Positions 37,001 through 46,811 of a stretch of DNA of 64,000 nt are shown piece after piece. Location of the stretch: positions 38,245,393 through 38,309,392 of the forward strand of contig NC_091935.1 in the NCBI RefSeq assembly GCF_041260155.1, given 5' to 3'. Numbering within the stretch: position 1 is the first letter of the stretch; every line of letters begins with the position of its first letter. A model generated the notes under the pieces. That model was not told the origin of the DNA and did not search any database. It saw only the letters and a list, made by a program, of their open reading frames with translations. Both the position numbers and the translations under genes were made by a program. Origin of the DNA: Ptychodera flava. Lineage: Eukaryota > Hemichordata > Enteropneusta > Ptychoderidae.

Positions 37001-40000
37001 GTGAGATCGATCGATAGGCCATGGCAAAAAGTACCACTGCGTATTCACAGCTAGTTGTTGGTATACCAGCCATGTGAAAGAAAAAAGGTTTCTTCACGTA
37101 GTTAAGCTATTTCATAGTACAATACAATTAATTTCAAAGGATAAAAATACAGATGCTTCAAAATCTAAAACCTTTTACTATTTTGGAGAGAAAACCTACC
37201 CTTTCTGGTCTTGTTTCCGCACGATTACGACTTCAGCGTGAGCTTACAAGAAAAATGTCGCAACTTCCGTTTTGATGCATCATGGGATAAGAAAAGGCAC
37301 CAAACTTGAACACCAAGTGTTTAGAAGTAGAACGCCTCTTGCACGCCGATGTTAAAATTAAAACGTTCATGGTGGTTTTCTGATTGTCTTTTCAAATTTT
37401 CAAAATTTCAACCCGTAATAAACGTGTAAAATTATTGTTTATACTTCCGTTTTTAGAAAAAACATGCTTTCAGCAATTGTAGACCGGAAATATTTTTCAC
37501 TTAGTGTGAAATTTGTCATCCCAAAATCCGTGTAGGTATGCCGGACAGCGAGGCAGTAGTAAAGTTAATATAGCCATTGTAAAGTAAAAAACACAAAAGA
37601 TTGTTAACTGTTTCAGAGTATTGTAAAATTTCTGTGATGCTGAGTTTTTGAACACTTGAAGGAGATGGTTGTTAACACATCGTGTTCAGGTTTAGAACAT
37701 CATTGTTATTAATATGAACACTAGTGTTAACAATATGAACACTAGCCTTTCAAATTTGAACACCGACATGTACATTTTGAACGCGTAAAGACGCGTCTAG
37801 CGTCCGCTATTTTTACAGTGTGGTATTGACGGAATTCCTCCCGAATTCAACAAATGTTTCTGGAATAACATCGGTACTGTTTATTCTGTTTTCTTGAACT
37901 CAGTGCAAACTGGACAGTTACCCCTATCCTGTCACATGATCACTTTGTTGCCTAAGAAGGGTGATAATGGTCTTCTGAAAACTGGATACCAGTCTCCCTT
38001 CTTTGTGCAGACTATAATTTTTTAACAAAAGCGCCCTCGCTCAGACTTAAGTTTGCTGTGAAGGATATTATTGGTGAAGATCAGACTTATTGTGTTCCAG
38101 AAAGATCAATATTTGATAATATTCATCTTATTCGCGATGTAATCCATTATGCCAATTAGCAACAAATACCACTAGCTATCGTTTCACTGGATCAGGAAAA
38201 AGCTTTTGATAGGATACATAACGATTATTTGTTTAATACTTTACAAGCATTTGAATTTGGTGAAAACTTTATCAATTGTATTACACTTATTTACAGCAAC
38301 GCACAAAGTATTATCAAAGTTAATAATCATCTTATTGCACCGTTTTCATTTGATCGTAGCATTCGTCAAGGATATGCCTTGTCAGGACAGCTTTACACCA
38401 TTTGCATTGAACCGTGATTACACAAGCTACCTACCAGTGGCGCTTTGCATGGATTCAATGTGCCATGCTCAGAATCACGGAAAGAAAAACCACTCAGTCT
38501 TGGTATGATGATGACATCAGCGTCCTTGTTACTCGCAATTGTAATTTTCAAGCATTGTGTTATTGGTTAGGCGTCTATCGAGGTGCTTCAAATACTAAAA
38601 TCAACCTTCAAAAATATAAGGTCCCTGGGTTGGCAAGTGGCGCAATATAAAGATTCATCACTTGGCTTAGAATAATGAAGGTTTGAAAGTATTGGGTGAA
38701 TATTTAGGTAATGAAGACAGCTACGCTATCAAGAACTAGGAAGGTTTGATTGAGTCAGTAGAAAGTACTCTTAAAAAAGTGGAAACCGTATGCCAGTGCT
38801 CTCTCCTATCAGGGTAGAACACTAATTGTTAACCAATTAGCTGCTTCCACGCTGTGACATAAATTTCTGTGTCTCACAACACCAAGGAGTTAGTTGATAA
38901 TATTCAAGTTCGTTTTGTTAATTTCTTTTGGCAAAACAAACACTGGCTTCCTCATGAATTTCTTTATTTGCCACTCAGTGCGGGAGGCCGAGCTCTTGTT
39001 CATGCTCAAAGCAGAATTTATTCTTTCCGTACGATGCACATTCGCAAGCTTCTGTACGATGATTCCAACCTCTCTTTGAGACATTTTGCAACCTATCATC
39101 TCAAAAAAATGGTAATTATCATTATGGTGTTCAGTTGTTCTCTATTAATCTGCCATCAACTCTGACTATTGACAATAATATCCTTTCTTTTTACTCTCAT
39201 TTAATGAAAAGTTGGATGTCACGTGATATTAAACGTTATGGAGATCCAAATTCTGTCGGATATTTTCATCAAGTTCAACAATGTCCATTTGTTTTTAGAC
39301 ATTTTATGGAAGGTGGCGTTGTAACTGTTGGCGATGTCATGAACACTGATGAAAATGAGCTTGAAATTTAGCAAGATGTCCCAATTTATTCAATTATAAT
39401 TCTTGATAGAGTGAGTCATCTTATCTGGAATGCTATTCCACAAAAATGGAAACTTCAGTTTGTTCGGTCCTTTTTCAGAGATAATAGTGCTGACCCTGGA
39501 GATATAACTTCTCCCTAACAGCAATTTACCAGAGATTTATGTTAACACGTTTTGCAGGAACACTTGTATCATCTTTTCACTCAGAAATTATGTCCAAAAC
39601 TGCATAGACAGACTGCCTACTCCATGGCATGATCTTTTATCAAAAGCAAATTACAGTTTACCGAGATCCCTTCAGCAGACGTGACAGTGGTGTACAGTGG
39701 ATACCTACTCATGGATGCCTTGCAACTGGACATTATTTGTTTCTAAGCAACAAAAAGAGACAACGCTGACTGTCAACAATTTTTCATCCACTGATTGAAT
39801 GTCAAGCACGGCAGTCTCTGCATTGGTATCTTTGTCGGTGGTTACAACAGTTGTTAGACAAGAACACTATCCCATTGAAATGGTATATTCTTGGAATGCC
39901 AAGAGGACCCAGAATCTTTCAATCCGCCTATCAACTGTGCAACTATCTTATTATCACAACAAAGCTTGGCATTATATATTGCCTGATCGATAAAAATCAG

Positions 40001-40313
40001 ACCCAGTGACGCTGTTTAAGCAACGAGTGAGATACAGAATCTGTATAGACTACAAATACTACAGACTGCATGGACATTTACAATTATTAAAGACACGTGG
40101 TGTGTGGATAATGTCATTTGTGAACTGAATAGTGACGATGAACTTTGTCTGAAATTATAGTTGGCTTACTGATCAACAACGGATTGTGACTTGTCCAGAA
40201 TGATTTTTATCACTGAACTGTTAGCATTTAGTTTTTTTGTTTGATGTTTTGACCTCATGCAAATTTTTTTGATGTAGTATAGTGTAAATAACCTGTATTT
40301 TTTGTACTATTAA

Positions 40314-40364
<51 letters not shown>

Positions 40365-43300
40365 GCCTCTCTTTCTGTATTTGTCTTTTCAAGCCGTCCA
40401 CTCTCCGTTACAAGTTCCCGAACAATACTCAGACCTGTACGCAAACAAATTGGAGTCCGACGAGGAGCGAAGAATATACGCCGGTATGACGACATGTATG
40501 GACGAAGCCATCGGTAATGTTACTAGGACATTAAAGGAGACGGGACTTTGGAATAACAGCGTCATTGTCTTTTCCACGGGTAAGATAGAAAAGTGTCTTT
40601 TTTTAAAGAAGTGAAATAGAAGATATTCGACAGATATCAGACATTCATGACTGCGGATTTAGCGATGAGGCAGTGGACGTGTAAATACCGTGCATTTAAG
40701 AGAAGCATAGGATCAATGAGCTTTAACCAAAGTACAAAAGGCCAGTGGTATTTATTTATTTATTTCACTTTATTTTGGACTAAATCGGTCCATATAATTC
40801 TGATTTCACAGGTAGGAATAGTTTCTTAGAACATTACAAAAACATGTTTCTTTTGTATAATATTGTGTTGATAGAGCAAGACAAAATCAAAGGTACAGGG
40901 AATCGATTCACAATTTACAATATCGGAGATGAAATAAAGACGATCATGCACCAGCCTCACGATCATATTTTCACTTCTCGATAAGCGTGTCATAAAACCA
41001 TACATTTGTTTTCTACGAAGTGCATCGAAGTTGTACAAATTATTGGTAACAAAAATTTCACTAGCACTACTCCGTTTGTCAAATCTTAGAAATATCCGAG
41101 CCGCGTTATTGTAGGCGACCTTCAACTTTCTTAGGGCACTGGCAATATGGTTGAACCAGAGGTGTGCCCCACACAATTGATGACAATAAATCTTAAATAT
41201 CGTACATTTAACATCAAAAAACATGTGGAAAATTTCCTGAGATGCATGTTAGCTGAAACGTAGAACGATCTTTTCTATCGTTCAATGTCAGCATCGTCTC
41301 TGAAGTGAGTTGTTAATATATGACCAAGATACTTTTTGTTCTCTACGAAAACAATAAGATATACCGTGGGCAAACGAACAGTACTTGACTTGTCAGAAGT
41401 GACACAAAAACATTCAGTCTCTTTAGTATTAAAGGTAATGTCGTACATATCACCATAATTACTACATACATTTACAGGCTTCTGTGTCCCTTTGACACAA
41501 GGACTTATCAAACAAATATCGTCAGCATATATGAGGTGATTTATGAAGCAACCCCCTACATAACACCCTGGTAAAGAATTTGTAAGTCGTATACGTAACT
41601 GATAAACATGAACATTAAAGAGTTTTGGTGACAAAACTCCCCTTGTTTCACATCGTTAGAAACTGTGAAACCAGATGAAACACAGTTGTCCCAACTGTGT
41701 CCTATACCAGACAAGGAGAAATTTCACAATAAAGATCGGTACTTTACGATAAATCAACTTCTTTAAAAGTGACCAATGATTTACTCGATCAAATGCTTTA
41801 GATGCATCTAAGAAAGTTACAATGACATTACTTCCATATTACTTCCTTTAAAACGAAAAGACACATATCAGTTGAATGTCCTTTCTTGAAGCCAAACTGG
41901 AAAGGTGAAGTTTCTTGAAACGACTCAATTTTACTCAAAATAACAACTTCCATTATCTTAGAAGCAATGTTGGATTATCCTATCGGACGATAATTGTTTA
42001 TACTACTTATATTACTATTCTTATCTTTGATAATCGGGACTAAAATAGTCTGTTTGGACATACACCGTGAACTAGCGTTGTTGTAAAGCACATACTAAGC
42101 AAAACTGACACTTTGGTACCTGCATAAATAAAATGTTTTGCTGAAAGCGAATCGGGACCAGCAGATTTACCCTTTTGTAATTTACCAATGGCACACTGAA
42201 TATCATAAGGAGAAACAAGAATTGCATCATCAATAACGCAATCATCTATCATATCCAAAACAAACTTCTGATCCCTGTTGTTTGGCACATCATTAAAAAG
42301 ATTAAATTAATGCTCCCGCCACTTTTTGGCGATGTTCGAATCACCACAGCAGCCCTTTACGCTGCTGGGCCTTGATAGAGTCTTAGCATTAATCTTGTTC
42401 ACTGAACGCCAGAATTGGTGTTGATCACCACTATGAAAACTATTTCCAGCACTATCAGCAATGCTCTGACTTTTGTTACGTCGACACTCTCTCATAGTAT
42501 ACTTGAAACGGGCATGGGTTCGACGTTTAAAGTCAAACAAAGGTCTATGCTTGGGTTTTCCACAATTACGCCATAATTTAAAGGCATCACGTGCAATTGA
42601 ATGAACATCTATTCATCTATTCATCCAACCAGGCACAATACGATTTCCATTGTTTTTAACGCCTGGTATCACCTGCATTGCGGCTGAGTACAGGCAATCA
42701 ATGATGTTGTCGAAGAATTGAGAAACTCTATCAACATGTTATTTCCTTTTTCCCGTGCCGATCGGCACGGGTCTTTCGGTCCGCACGGCTTGGTTAGGTC
42801 AGCGTAACGCACCTTGAGGATACACTGAAGATACACCCTTGGCCAGTGAAGTTGATCGGCACATCATAACATACCATGTACTCAGGCGAAGGATAATATG
42901 ATGCTAAGGGAGAACCATTTGACTTCTGGGGGAGGGGCTGGAGGAAATGCGCATGACAGCAAATTTTCCCCGCCACAGTGGCAGCATTCAGTTTTTCCCT
43001 ATTGTCTATCCTGCATCAACTTTTACCAAATGTGGAAGCAATGCAAAGTTTTGTTGGTGATCACCAGATTTTTAATATGCGGTTCTTGAGTTAATTACAT
43101 GTCAATGGTTAACAAAAGCACAATCTAAAATTCTTCATTTTTTTACTAAAAGTTGTGTAATGAATCCTGTCATGTGTTTTAAATTTTCTCTATACTGAGC
43201 AAGTTCATCGAAAACATGACTATTTAAATTGTGGTCATGATAACATCTATTGTAGCATAAACCATGAAATGTATTTGCCAGAACGTAGCATATAACAAAA

Positions 43301-45690
43301 AACCTTTTGTATTATGAGTTTTGAGCTAACATTTGGTGTATGTTTATATCACTAATACTGGCAAAAATACTTCCTCATGTATTTGAAAATGTTAGCGCCG
43401 TCGAAGGTGGCACACCTCCAGAGAATGAGAGAATGAATGAGTTAGATTTCTCAAATTTTATGACAACTGTTTTCTTTGGTCAGCTTTGATAATTTTTTTC
43501 TCAAGACATTACTGGATCAATTGTTTTTTTCTCCTTCACATGCCGACAATTGTTTTTTGTAAAAGTCCTCCAGCTCCCCTGCAATCAAATGGTTATAAAC
43601 GGGCCCAGTTCTTTATTTTTCCATAGAGGTGTAGCCTTGGCTTTCGGCCACACATAAACGTTTTCTCTAAAGCACTGATTGAGCAGGATGTTGTACTCCC
43701 TATGTTATAAATGAAATGGCCTGAGTTGTAATCATTCGTGGTAAGAAAATTATCTAAGTTAAGTTATTAATAAGTAACCAACATAAAACCGATCATAAAC
43801 TTATAAGATAACGCCGATGAATGACAAATTAGCTTTCACTTTACAACCCTACCATACGATACCTCTAAGTTTTTGTTTTTGAAGTTGGTATTAGAATATT
43901 TTCCGTACGGCTACTAGAATTATGATCACACATATGTGTTTATGTTCTGTCTGTTAACTGAACTTGAGTTATGTTTGATGACATTAGAACAATAAGAATC
44001 TGAAATAAACTGTCTTCTTAAATATGCAATACGAAATTACTGAGGAACAACGTCTTTTAAGCTTTTGATCTACACGTGTACCAGAATAAAATTTTTCTTG
44101 TTTTCGACATACGTTACATCTTTGTGTATCTTTAATATTACACGTCTACTTCTTGCAGATAACGGTGGCTCGACTAAGTATGGCGCAAGCAATTGGCCCC
44201 TTAGGGGCAGTAAGGGCTCCCTCTACGAAGGAGGTGTGAGAGGTCCGGGGTTCGTCACCAGTCCGTTATTGAGTCAAAGTGTCCGGGGAACAGCCACCAG
44301 AGAACTTTTGTATGTCGGTGATTGGTTGCCAACGTTCGTACACCTGGCAGGCGGCACAACTGAAGGCACAAAGCCATTGGATGGTGTTAACCAATGGGAA
44401 ACGATCAGGTATCATCTAATGAAGATAGCTCTGGTGGCAGACGGTTTTACCGTCTATGGGCCTCCCACCAAAGCCGGTAACACCACACAGTCCGCAATCG
44501 CTTGCGATTAGATACGCGGCAATGACCAATGTTGTGTGATATGAAAATGCATACCGCACATCGGCCATAGTGTATCGAACCACAAGCCCCCCCCCCCCCC
44601 CCCCCCAATGGTTAGTTTCCACACATTGTGAAGTCCGTACTTCTGCAGGTACAATTTCATAGCCCGGTTCTAACGGCTCGGTCAATAGGTCGGCCTAGCC
44701 TGAGAGGGAGGGTCTCTGCCCGAAGAACCACCCTGGCCAGCGAAGTTGGAACACTTTTTTTGTAAAATTTCAGATTTAACTTCATCAGTCTCGGATATTT
44801 TCGATTAAATCATTGCTGCACAACCTGGCAATTAAGTAATCAAATTAATCACCTGATAAACTTTTCTTGCATACCGGAATGCCTAAATTCAACCCCTCAT
44901 GGTGTTTTCTCTCCTTGCATTTTACAAGTCAGGGTACGAAGTCAGCCCGTAAGGAAATAGTGCACAACATTGATCCACTGCGAGATTTGAAAGGTCGGCC
45001 AATCGGTGAACCTTACACTGAGGACGTCCCCTTCGATGTGCGAGTAGCGGCGTCCATCAGGGTTGGACACTGGAAGCTTCTTACTGGTCAGAAAGGTAAG
45101 GAGTACATGTATAGGTAGAATCTGCTGTCAGTGTATAACTAGGGAAACAAACTATCGCAAAATGAACGGGAGAGTACTCCTCACGGACCGGACACTTATT
45201 TGGACTCTCCAGTTTACAATACCTTTTTGGTATATTGCTTAGTACTGAGCATTGAAGTTTTGTCACGGTCGTCTTGCAAAATAGAAAATGTGGTTTAAAG
45301 TCGCACTACAACGAATATTTTCGTACTCAGTCATAACGTGAATTATGTACTCGGACAACAACTGTGCATGAAACTAGTCGTAGTAACCGATTTTTATTGG
45401 CATTATCTCTAGTCATTTTATTCGATTCAGGTAGCAATAAATGGACCACTCCATCTGACAAAGGTTACAAACAGGAAGAATCTGAAAATAGAATCGTTGT
45501 TCTGTACAACATCATGGCTGACCCGGAGGAACGGCACGACCTTTCAACCTGTCGACCAGATATTGTGAATAGACTGCTCACTAGACTCAGCTTTCACAAC
45601 AAAATGGTGGTGTTGCCAGAGGAAGTGTTTCCCAACCTCCACCAGGCGGATCCCTTGAATTTCAACATGTCGTGGACACCGTGGCTGTAA
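21794..45690 (+). CDS. Arylsulfatase B/I/J-like protein, copy C (7 exons, 500 aa, transposon-filled introns)
   Basis: Exons at 21,794-22,036, 32,405-32,591, 32,758-32,939, 40,366-40,579, 44,159-44,408, 44,929-45,095 and 45,431-45,690 have exactly the copy B lengths (243, 187, 182, 214, 250, 167, 260 bp) and join to 500 codons plus TAA. The signal peptide, [32 protein letters not shown] and [10 protein letters not shown] motifs are all present, so the enzyme should be active as a type I sulfatase. It differs from copy B mainly in exons 5-7 (for example STKYGAS for [16 protein letters not shown] for GDHRWTTPS). Introns 1, 3 and 4 have been enlarged by a 7.35-kb foldback element, a nested LINE/CACTA-like pair and a second LINE plus a MITE, stretching the gene to 24 kb without breaking an exon or splice site. 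Whether such introns are spliced efficiently is unknown. Confidence 0.88.
24059..25900 (+). repeat. Left inverted arm, five ~203-bp subrepeats
   Basis: The outer domain (24,059 to about 24,600) has CCGCCATCTTGCCGCCATCT and a first GGGGTAGGGG. Subrepeats then restart with GGGGTAGGGGTAATG near 24,615, 24,831, 25,026, 25,229 and 25,432 (spacing 216, 195, 203, 203 bp). Each unit has AACCATGAATTATGAAACC, AAACATGTATAGTTTTATTG and CAGTTTGTGTCAATTTTAAG. Ends at the AGCCCAGATA palindrome boundary. Confidence 0.88.
25810..26240 (+). repeat. Diverged inner copy of the outer domain
   Basis: GGAATGGGTTAGGGGTAAC, the GGAAACAAAAACAAAAAAGT stretch, TTAGATTTTATATCGG and AACCCAATAATTAAGTTC match 24,236-24,560 in order and orientation with scattered substitutions. 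Only its first ~90 bp is mirrored in the right arm. Confidence 0.8.
25901..29160. other. Payload of the foldback element, no recognised gene
   Basis: The first ~340 bp (to about 26,240) is a diverged second copy of the element's own outer domain (compare 24,236-24,640). The rest is unique in this window. It holds an imperfect palindrome (26,640-26,795), a perfect 10-bp hairpin (27,452-27,478) and a stop-to-stop open frame of 101 codons at 27,078-27,383 with many Lys/Arg residues and no early ATG. None of the open frames was recognised. Confidence 0.6.
26640..26795. repeat. Imperfect palindrome in the payload
   Basis: The left half (AGCAATAAAG, GATACACACGGTTTCGACC, TATACGCACGA) is a rough inverted match to the right half (TCGTGTGTATA, GGTCAAAACCGAG, GGTGTACC, GTTTATCGCT). 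It looks like a small palindromic MITE nested in the payload. Confidence 0.5.
29161..31412 (-). repeat. Right inverted arm, seven ~203-bp subrepeats
   Basis: Reverse complement of the left arm. CATTACCCCTACCCC recurs near 29,620, 29,824, 30,026, 30,231, 30,434, 30,640 and 30,850. The arm is about 410 bp longer than the left, which equals two extra subrepeats. Confidence 0.88.
32405..32591 (+). CDS. Copy C exon 2
   Basis: Acceptor GTCAG then TTTCACCTAGG (FHLG), through an intact GKWHLG to FDTFFG; donor GTAAGT. Confidence 0.88.
32758..32939 (+). CDS. Copy C exon 3
   Basis: [18 protein letters not shown] to HNSDR. Keeps LAGGDY, closer to the LLGSEDY of human ARSB than the LAVSDY of copy B. Donor GTGAGT. 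Confidence 0.88.
35550..36110 (+). repeat. Diverged ~147-bp tandem repeat inside the CACTA-like element
   Basis: TATGTCCTAAATATCAAAGC (35,767), GGGACATGTTTACCAAATAT (35,911) and GGGAACCTGTAATCCAAATA (36,051) recur at 140-150-bp spacing. They match the 8,861-9,740 array in order and content. Confidence 0.7.
36243..36500. repeat. 258-bp hairpin element nested in the CACTA-like element
   Basis: Inverted arms begin ATCAACTA..ATGTT and contain ATAAGCTTTC, GTCTCC(T)CCATCAGAT, TCCCCCTTG/CACCCTTGC and AATTCAGAGT near the centre. Probably a MITE or foldback repeat. Confidence 0.7.
36917..37054. repeat. Second nested hairpin (~138 bp)
   Basis: The arms TTAGCTGTGATTACGCAG, GGTACT, CGTATCGATCG and CTCGGGTCAA are mirrored by TTGACCCGAG, CGATCGATAGG, AGTACC and CTGCGTATTCACAGCTAG. 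Contains an ATCGATCG core on each side. Confidence 0.7.
40316..40363 (+). repeat. CT microsatellite at the exon 4 acceptor of copy C
   Basis: About 24 CT units between the end of the LINE and the CAG acceptor; counterpart of 15,498-15,551. Confidence 0.9.
40366..40579 (+). CDS. Copy C exon 4
   Basis: [16 protein letters not shown] to VIVFST after a CT-repeat acceptor. It lies 52 bp after the end of the intron-3 LINE and still matches copy B closely. Confidence 0.88.
40748..42748 (-). mobile_element. CR1/Jockey-superclade LINE, 5'-truncated, in intron 4 of copy C
   Basis: Absent from the same site in copy B (about 15,943). Reading on the - strand: 42,540-42,307 encodes a pre-RT stretch ([14 protein letters not shown]), 42,288-42,040 an RT start ([20 protein letters not shown]), 41,634-41,275 the RT core with [16 protein letters not shown], and 41,224-40,826 the C-terminal region ([28 protein letters not shown]). 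The 3' end is an AAAT microsatellite tail (GAAATAAATAAATAAATAC on the - strand) rather than poly(A), as in CR1/L2-type elements. No endonuclease domain remains. Several stops and frame changes are present. Confidence 0.8.
42752..42771. repeat. Perfect 20-bp palindrome
   Basis: CCCGTGCCGATCGGCACGGG immediately upstream (on the - strand, 5') of the truncated LINE. Copy B has only CGATCGGCATG at the corresponding place. Confidence 0.85.
42913..43594. mobile_element. 682-bp MITE in intron 4 of copy C
   Basis: Absent from copies A and B. The ends are imperfect inverted repeats: AACCATTTGA-CTTCTGGGGGAGGGGCTGGAGG at the left, and at the right the complement of AACCATTTGATTGCAGGGGAGCTGGAGG. Small open frames inside are not conserved. 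No clear target duplication was found. Confidence 0.6.
44159..44408 (+). CDS. Copy C exon 5
   Basis: [20 protein letters not shown] to NQWETI. The first third is noticeably more diverged from copies A and B than exons 1-3 are. Confidence 0.9.
44418..44606. other. Small insertion with 20-C tract in intron 5 of copy C
   Basis: Relative to copy A, about 190 bp is inserted just after the exon 5 donor region. It ends in an uninterrupted run of 20 C (44,587-44,606). On the - strand TGGTTCGATAC resembles a Pol III box B, so a truncated SINE is possible but not shown. Confidence 0.5.
44929..45095 (+). CDS. Copy C exon 6
   Basis: Acceptor TTACAAG then TCAGGG (ISQG), [13 protein letters not shown] and GHWKLLTG. 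In frame, without the 4-bp duplication of copy A. Confidence 0.88.
45431..45690 (+). CDS. Copy C exon 7
   Basis: [30 protein letters not shown] with the canonical His (Asn in copies A and B), ending SWTPWL and TAA. Confidence 0.9.
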
Positions 45691-46520
45691 TATGTAGCAA
45701 GCAGAGGCACTTTGAACTCGCCACAGCGCTACTGCCTTGTAGATAGATTTAAGTCGATAGAAGGATTTTAGTGAGCCTTATGAGTAAAAGCGCCTCGGGA
45801 CAGATATTCCCGAGTATTCCCGGAAAGGGGGAGGGTATTCCGACTCTCAAATCTTTACAACTCTTTTCAGATGTACCTCTTGTGACGGCTCATTTCGAAG
45901 CTTTTAGAATAAAAAAATAGTCTTTCGAAAATTCAAACTTTTATTCGCCCATAGAAATAACACAGGAATGGCGGCCATCATGAATTTCAAATATCAGTAA
46001 ATGTTAGGAAATTTGTTTCTATAGTACCACACTAGGCACGGTGACCCCTGATTTTCATTCTTGATTTGGTAAGGGAATGGTATGTTTCAAGGAGGAAAGT
46101 TTGAGCAAAAGTTTAAAATCTTTCACTTTCAAGGCGTACGTACTGCTTTACAGACAAGGTACATGTGTGTGTGTGTTCGTTTGTTTTTTATGTAAATTCA
46201 CTCTTTCCACATCACTATACTGGTATAAAATGCTCCATTGGGTCTTGGTCGGATCTTTACTACTAGTGTCTCGACAAAGTGGAACGATTAACTTGCTGTT
46301 TATATTTGCCCCTGAACTTCAGTTACTACAAATCACTTATATTTCAATCATGTGAATTAAAATATTGATACATTTATATTGTCTATACAACCGAATGCAT
46401 CCAAAAAGGTCGCGATCCTGGTCCATTGACATTCACGAGGAGAAGCTAACGACCCAAGTCTGTCGCTGAATTTTTTGAACAGTTTAGTGACCTCACAAAC
46501 ACCAGTTTGACAAAAGTTTA
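45691..46520. other. 3' flank of copy C, shortened
   Basis: Collinear with the first ~800 bp after copies A and B, including the inverted interspersed repeat (about 45,940-46,150). It stops abruptly at AAAAGTTTA (46,520), where the next unit's 5' flank begins. Confidence 0.75.
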
Positions 46521-46811
46521 CGTGTTTGATATCTAAATTATTTTATAGGGATTGTCAGAACACATTGTCTGTCTAAATGTTCCATGTGTTGATTCTATTA
46601 GCCTAACAATGGGCAGCATAATGAACCAGTGTTTTGCTAAAGTCTAGGAAAATTGGTTTATGGTTTTGGATCTATGATGATACTTCTGCTGTCGTGTTAT
46701 ATCATTGCTTTCCTATACAAAAGGCAAAGTCCTGCAAAATGAATCGGGGACCTCAGACTTAATCAGTAATACAACTTGCTTGTAAATGCTTACCTGTGCT
46801 AAGGCCTGACG
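46521..46811 (+). other. Remnant of a fourth sulfatase unit (5' flank only)
   Basis: GTGTTTGATATCT through GCTAAGGCCTGAC aligns with 10,748-11,032 and 21,229-21,523, which lie a few hundred bases before exon 1 of copies B and C. It is fused directly to the 3' flank of copy C and breaks off before any exon. It marks the right end of the tandem array. Confidence 0.8.

Larger units (their letters stand above)
34425..37820. mobile_element. 3.4-kb CACTA/EnSpm-like non-autonomous transposon nested in the LINE
   Basis: The termini are CACTGTAAA at the left and TTTACAGTG at the right, with a TG duplicated on both sides (34,423-34,424 and 37,821-37,822). Removing it restores the LINE reading [12 protein letters not shown], which proves the boundaries. 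The outer ~380 bp at the left and ~170 bp at the right are packed with GTTCAA/GAACAC/GAACGC motifs in both orientations, as expected for CACTA subterminal transposase-binding repeats. The interior has a diverged ~147-bp tandem repeat (35,550-36,110), two nested hairpin elements and no recognisable transposase. CACTA/EnSpm is the best fit (CACTG ends, 2-3-bp duplications) but is an inference. Confidence 0.78.
33067..40314 (+). mobile_element. Tx1/L1-like LINE, decayed and interrupted, in intron 3 of copy C
   Basis: Two segments, 33,067-34,424 and 37,823-40,314, are parted by a later DNA transposon. The first has an ORF1 remnant: [15 protein letters not shown], then about 33,388-33,633 with [20 protein letters not shown] and a degenerate zinc-knuckle end ([15 protein letters not shown]). 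It passes directly into the ORF2 linker ([20 protein letters not shown], 33,880-33,960), so the endonuclease domain is missing. After the interruption the reverse transcriptase continues with [35 protein letters not shown] and YDDDISVLV in place of the usual YADD. Many stops and frame changes mean it is dead. The 3' end abuts the CT repeat of exon 4. The match to Tx1-type ORF1/ORF2 is from recognised motifs. Confidence 0.8.

Noticed and set aside
33067-40314. LTR retrotransposon or retrovirus as the source of the reverse transcriptase
   Set aside because: No long terminal repeats, protease or integrase motifs were seen. ORF1 and RT motifs fit a Tx1/L1-type LINE.
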